Assembly: GCA_024636075.1 (NCBI GenBank)
Contig: JAGXHS010000090.1
Span: 1-8,677, forward strand
Source: Propionibacteriaceae bacterium
GTDB lineage: Bacteria > Actinomycetota > Actinomycetes > Propionibacteriales > Propionibacteriaceae
Length of the DNA stretch: 8,677 nucleotides
Direction of reading: 5' to 3'
Positions 6,435 to 8,677 of the stretch are shown piece by piece. Under the pieces are notes generated by a model. It had not been told where the DNA came from. It saw only the letters and a list, made by a program, of their open reading frames with translations, and did no database searches. Both the position numbers and the translations under genes were made by a program. Each line of letters starts with the position of its first letter. Within the stretch, counting starts at the first letter, position 1.

Positions 6435-6986
6435 ATGAGTGAGCGTGAACGATTGGCGGAGCAGATCAAGAAGCTGGCCGTCCTGCACGGCCGTGTGACG
6501 CTGGCCAGCGGCAAACAGGCCGACTACTACGTGGACCTGCGCCGCGCCACCCTGGACGGTGTGGCGGCACCGCTGGTCGGGCAGGTGATGCGCGACCTGG
6601 TCGCTGACTGGGACTTCGACGCGGTCGGCGGACTGACCCTGGGCGCAGATCCAGTGGCAACTGCCATGCTGCACGCTGCCGCAGCCGAGGGACGACGACT
6701 GGATGCCTTCGTGGTGCGCAAGTCGGAGAAGGCTCATGGGATGCAACGCCGGATCGAGGGCACCGAGGTTGCCGGGCGACGAGTGCTCGTCGTTGAGGAC
6801 ACCTCCACGACCGGCGGCAGCGCTCTGACTGCCGTCCAAGCCGTTCGTGAGGCTGGGGCTGAGGTCGTCGGTGTGGCTGTGGTGGTGGACCGTGGCACGG
6901 GAGCGGCCGACGCTGTCAGGGCAGCTGGGCTGGACTACCGCTTCGCGATCGGCCTTGGCGACCTGGGTCTCGATGAGGGTCCCTGA
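6435..6986 (+). CDS. pyrE: Orotate phosphoribosyltransferase
   Basis: 183 residues. The enzyme joins orotate and PRPP to give orotidine 5'-phosphate and pyrophosphate, the fifth step of de novo pyrimidine synthesis, in the cytosol. The N-terminal segment with LASGKQADYYVDLRR (residues 23-37) is the usual start of the actinobacterial enzyme. GLTLGADPVATAM (66-78) follows. The flexible catalytic loop holds RKSEKAHG (95-102), with the conserved Arg-Lys, Lys and His. The PRPP-binding motif is VLVVEDTSTTGGS (117-129) with the acidic pair E121-D122. Length is normal for the family. The frame is open further upstream to 6363, but the extra 24 residues have no family counterpart, whereas ATG 6435 gives the typical MSERERLAEQI beginning and sits directly after a -10-like box. 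All key residues are present, so the gene looks intact. Confidence 0.95.
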   Translation: MSERERLAEQIKKLAVLHGRVTLASGKQADYYVDLRRATLDGVAAPLVGQVMRDLVADWDFDAVGGLTLGADPVATAMLHAAAAEGRRLDAFVVRKSEKAHGMQRRIEGTEVAGRRVLVVEDTSTTGGSALTAVQAVREAGAEVVGVAVVVDRGTGAADAVRAAGLDYRFAIGLGDLGLDEGP

Positions 6987-6994
6987 CGTCGGTC

Positions 6995-7009
6995 AGCCTC
7001 GCCGAGGCT
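6995..7009 (+). terminator. Short hairpin after pyrE, possible weak terminator
   Basis: AGCCTC (6995-7000) and GAGGCT (7004-7009) form a perfect 6-bp stem with a 3-nt loop, starting 8 nt after the pyrE stop. No U-run follows. Its position between pyrE and the next gene's putative promoter fits a terminator, but the stem is short. Confidence 0.35.
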
Positions 7010-7034
7010 CGCGCCGGGTTCACCAGTGAGCGGC

Positions 7035-7040
7035 TAAAGT
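7035..7040 (+). promoter_or_regulatory. Putative -10 box upstream of the lemA-family gene
   Basis: TAAAGT fits TANNNT and would give a leader of about 40 nt before the ATG at 7089. I find no convincing -35 hexamer, so this rests on the -10 box and its position in a 102-nt gap. Confidence 0.35.
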
Positions 7041-7077
7041 GGTGGTGGCGCGAGCGCGTCATCGTCTACGTGTCACT

Positions 7078-7081
7078 GGAG
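7078..7081 (+). promoter_or_regulatory. Ribosome binding site of the lemA-family gene
   Basis: GGAG lies 7 nt before the ATG at 7089 and supports that start. Unlike pyrE and the dedA-like gene, this gene appears to have a conventional leader. Confidence 0.55.
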
Positions 7082-7088
7082 TTCGAAA

Positions 7089-7826
7089 ATGGAATTTGTC
7101 ATCCTCTTCGTCGTGTTGGGGTTGCTCGCTGCGACCTTCTTCCTCTTTGTCGGTCCGTACAACGGCTTCGTCAGGCTGCGCAACGTGATCCAGGAATCGT
7201 GGCGGCAGGTGGACGTCGAGCTGAATCGTCGCTATGAGCTGATTCCCAACCTGGTGGAGACGGTGCGGGCCTTCTCAGCGCACGAACGCAACACGCTTGA
7301 AGAAGTGACCCGGTTGCGGAACGCTGCCCGCGGGGCCGCACAGCAGGGTGGCGACGTGCCCACCGAACAGCGCGCCGATCTCGAGTCGCAGCTCTCCGGG
7401 GCCGTGCACAACCTGATGGTCAGCGTTGAGGCCTACCCGGACCTGAAGTCGAACCAGAACTTTCTGGAGCTCCAGCGCGAACTCGCCGGCACCGAAGACC
7501 GGATCGCCGCCGGACGCCGCTTCTACAACGCCAATGTGCGGGCCTACAACACCAAAACCGAGCAGATCCCCAGCAACCTCGTTGCCAACATCTTCAACTT
7601 CGAGAAGGCGACCTACTTCGAGGTCAAGGATCCAGAGGTGCGCCAGGCGCCGTCTGTGAACTTCGGTGAGATCAGCCGCCGCGACGAAACGCAGCAGCAG
7701 GTCTCGGGTCAGCAGACCGGCCAGCTCGGTCAGGGAACTTCGCAGCCGGGTAGCGTCTCCCACGATACGAATCAGACGCAGCCAGCGCGGAACCCGCAGT
7801 CCGATCCGCAGTCGAAGCAGGGCTGA
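7089..7826 (+). CDS. lemA: LemA family membrane protein
   Basis: 245 residues. An N-terminal membrane helix (about 3-21) is followed at once by YNGFVRLRNVIQESWRQVDV, ELNRRYELIPNLVETVRAF and AHERNTLEEVTRLR. These are the hallmark segments of the LemA family, which fold as a long helical bundle. Later segments (AYPDLKSNQNFLELQREL, AGRRFYNANVRAYNT, and IPSNLVANIFNF ending in FEVKDPEVRQAP) are equally typical. The biochemical role of LemA proteins is not established. After about residue 195 comes a tail of roughly 50 residues rich in Gln, Ser, Thr and Pro (for example QQQVSGQQTGQLGQGTSQPG), probably disordered and not part of the core. The partners often found beside lemA (TPM-domain, DUF2207 or HtpX-type proteins) are absent here. 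The next gene lies on the other strand with 20 nt between stops. The symbol reflects family membership only. Confidence 0.9.
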   Translation: MEFVILFVVLGLLAATFFLFVGPYNGFVRLRNVIQESWRQVDVELNRRYELIPNLVETVRAFSAHERNTLEEVTRLRNAARGAAQQGGDVPTEQRADLESQLSGAVHNLMVSVEAYPDLKSNQNFLELQRELAGTEDRIAAGRRFYNANVRAYNTKTEQIPSNLVANIFNFEKATYFEVKDPEVRQAPSVNFGEISRRDETQQQVSGQQTGQLGQGTSQPGSVSHDTNQTQPARNPQSDPQSKQG

Positions 7827-7846
7827 GGCAGTTCACCTGGCGTCTT

Positions 7847-8590
7847 TCAGTGGTCGTCGACCGCGTCAACAGCAATGACAGCTTCCTCGATCGTGCTTTT
7901 GCCACGGCGGCGAGCCATCCAGAACTCGACGAGCATCGGCAACACCGAGACAAACACGATCAGGATCAGCATTGCCTCGATGTTGCTCTTCACCAGCGGC
8001 ACCTGTCCCAGGAAATAGCCCAGCAACGTGACGCCGCAGACCCACAGCACGCCGCCCAGTGCGGTCCAGGTGATGAAGATGCGGAAGTGCATCCTGGCCA
8101 CGCCGGCCACCAGTGTGACGAAGGTGCGGACCATCGGGACGAACCGGGCCAACACCAGTGCCTTGGCGCCGTATTTCGCGAAGAAATGGTGGGTCTTCTC
8201 GACGTACACCGGGTCGAACACCTTGCCTGCCAGACCGCTTCGCGGTTTGAACAGAGGTGGTCCGATCAGCCGACCGAGATAGTAGCCGGAGATGTTGCCG
8301 AGCACTGCTGCGAACGTCAGCACAGCGCAGACGAACAAGAGGGTGAGGCCTTGGGATTCGAAGTAGTGGATCGCCGGCTTCCCTCCGGCGAGACCACCGG
8401 CGACGAACATGCCGACGGTGAAGAGCAACGAATCACCCGGGAGCAGGGAGAACAGCCCGCATTCAGCGAAGATGATCAGGGCTACGACCCACAACGCCCA
8501 CGGTCCGGCGGCGGCGATGATCTTTTCGGGATCGAGCCAACTTGGCAACAACATGGGTGTGACCAAGAGGGTCTGTTGGAGCTGAATCAC
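7847..8590 (-). CDS. DedA family membrane protein (VTT/SNARE-associated domain)
   Basis: 247 residues from the GTG at 8590. DedA proteins are polytopic inner-membrane proteins; members of the superfamily are linked to lipid carrier recycling or flipping and to membrane-potential homeostasis, but the substrate here cannot be told. Visible hallmarks are the membrane segment with ALIIFAECGLFSLLPGDSLLF (acidic Glu43 and Asp53), ISGYYLGRLIGPPLF, and ALVLARFVPMVRTFVTLVAG, which carries the conserved Arg-Phe-x-Pro-x-x-Arg motif. Two more hydrophobic segments follow, with a basic stretch ARRRGKS near the end. The Glu-to-Asp spacing looks one or two residues shorter than in family members I recall. 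The frame extends to a GTG at 8632, but GTG 8590 lies 6 nt after a -10-like TACCCT and so fits a leaderless start. The ATG encoding MLLPSWLDPE (residue 13 here) is a reasonable alternative. The gene is convergent with lemA and divergent from the gene beginning at 8615. Confidence 0.9.
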   Translation of the reverse strand: MIQLQQTLLVTPMLLPSWLDPEKIIAAAGPWALWVVALIIFAECGLFSLLPGDSLLFTVGMFVAGGLAGGKPAIHYFESQGLTLLFVCAVLTFAAVLGNISGYYLGRLIGPPLFKPRSGLAGKVFDPVYVEKTHHFFAKYGAKALVLARFVPMVRTFVTLVAGVARMHFRIFITWTALGGVLWVCGVTLLGYFLGQVPLVKSNIEAMLILIVFVSVLPMLVEFWMARRRGKSTIEEAVIAVDAVDDH

Positions 8591-8592
8591 CT

Positions 8593-8609
8593 CACAAGGG
8601 TAACTTGTG
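8593..8609. promoter_or_regulatory. 17-bp palindrome over overlapping divergent -10 boxes (putative shared operator/promoter)
   Basis: CACAAG (8593-8598), a 5-nt spacer and CTTGTG (8604-8609) form a perfect inverted repeat in the 24-nt gap between two GTG starts. On the minus strand TACCCT (complement of 8597-8602) lies 6 nt from GTG 8590. On the plus strand TAACTT (8601-8606) lies 8 nt from GTG 8615. The two TANNNT boxes overlap by 2 bp. A protein bound here would block both promoters. For the minus strand, TTGGGT (complement of 8622-8627) is a weak -35 candidate. Confidence 0.45.
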
Positions 8610-8614
8610 GAGCT

Positions 8615-8677
8615 GTGATCGACCCAACGCACAGCGCTGCATCCACTGGCGCCCCCGACACCAGCGCACCCGAGCCC
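8615..8677 (+). CDS. N-terminal fragment of a divergent gene, product unknown; 3' partial
   Basis: GTG at 8615 opens a frame of 21 codons to the window edge, beginning MIDPTHSAASTGAPDTSAPE. Third positions are mostly G or C, as in the other genes, and a TANNNT box (TAACTT, 8601-8606) sits 8 nt upstream, as expected for a leaderless start. The Ser/Ala/Thr/Pro-rich beginning suggests a flexible N-terminus, so no family can be assigned. It overlaps the rejected upstream extension of the dedA-like frame, which supports the shorter dedA start. Confidence 0.45.
   Translation, partial: MIDPTHSAASTGAPDTSAPEP

Noticed and set aside
7827..7846. Possible bidirectional terminator between lemA and the dedA-like gene
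   Set aside because: The 20-nt gap has no clear inverted repeat; only a very weak CTGA/TCAG pairing was seen.
8591..8632. Longer N-terminus for the DedA-like protein from GTG 8632
   Set aside because: It would overlap the divergent gene start and the palindrome/-10 boxes, and the added residues (MRWVDHSSTSYPCE) do not look like the family's N-terminus.

Overview
The window is from a high-GC Gram-positive bacterium, most likely an actinomycete. The evidence is strong G/C at third codon positions, GTG starts, TANNNT boxes placed right against start codons (leaderless style), an actinobacterial-type PyrE, and a class E sortase. Class E sortases and their LAXTG substrates are essentially actinobacterial. 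I cannot name the genus from sequence alone.

Positions 1-6358 (+ strand) form a cell-surface block. It opens inside a very large secreted protein, cut off at the window's left edge. That protein is built from tandem Ig-like DUF11/DUF7507-type repeats: the tail of one repeat and 11 complete ones are visible. It ends in a sortase signal: LADTG, a hydrophobic stretch and a basic tail. Ten nucleotides later comes a small lipoprotein with an FxLYD-like domain and a Ser/Ala tail, then a spermidine-synthase-like (Rossmann methyltransferase-fold) protein, then a class E sortase. The simplest reading is that the sortase anchors the repeat protein through its LADTG motif. The roles of the lipoprotein and the spermidine-synthase-like protein are unknown.

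Positions 6359-7826 (+ strand) hold pyrE (orotate phosphoribosyltransferase), with what looks like its own leaderless promoter, and a LemA-family membrane protein with its own putative promoter. A short hairpin separates them. These look like housekeeping genes next to the surface block rather than part of it.

Positions 7847-8590 (- strand) encode a DedA-family membrane protein that converges on lemA with only 20 nt between stop codons. On its other side, a 24-nt gap separates its GTG start from the GTG of a divergent + strand gene that runs off the right edge. That gap holds a 17-bp palindrome and two overlapping, oppositely directed -10 boxes, so both genes may be transcribed leaderless from one compact divergent promoter.

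No stretch over 300 nt lacks a gene. The longest gap is the 102 nt between pyrE and lemA. I saw no tRNA, rRNA, CRISPR array, insertion sequence or attachment site. The most notable points are the sortase/substrate pairing with an off-consensus sortase active site, the unusual repeats in the surface protein (one without its cysteine pair, one with a Ca2+-loop-like insertion between its cysteines), the 9-bp inverted repeat made from two CACGTG cores at the end of the spermidine-synthase-like gene, and the shared divergent promoter.
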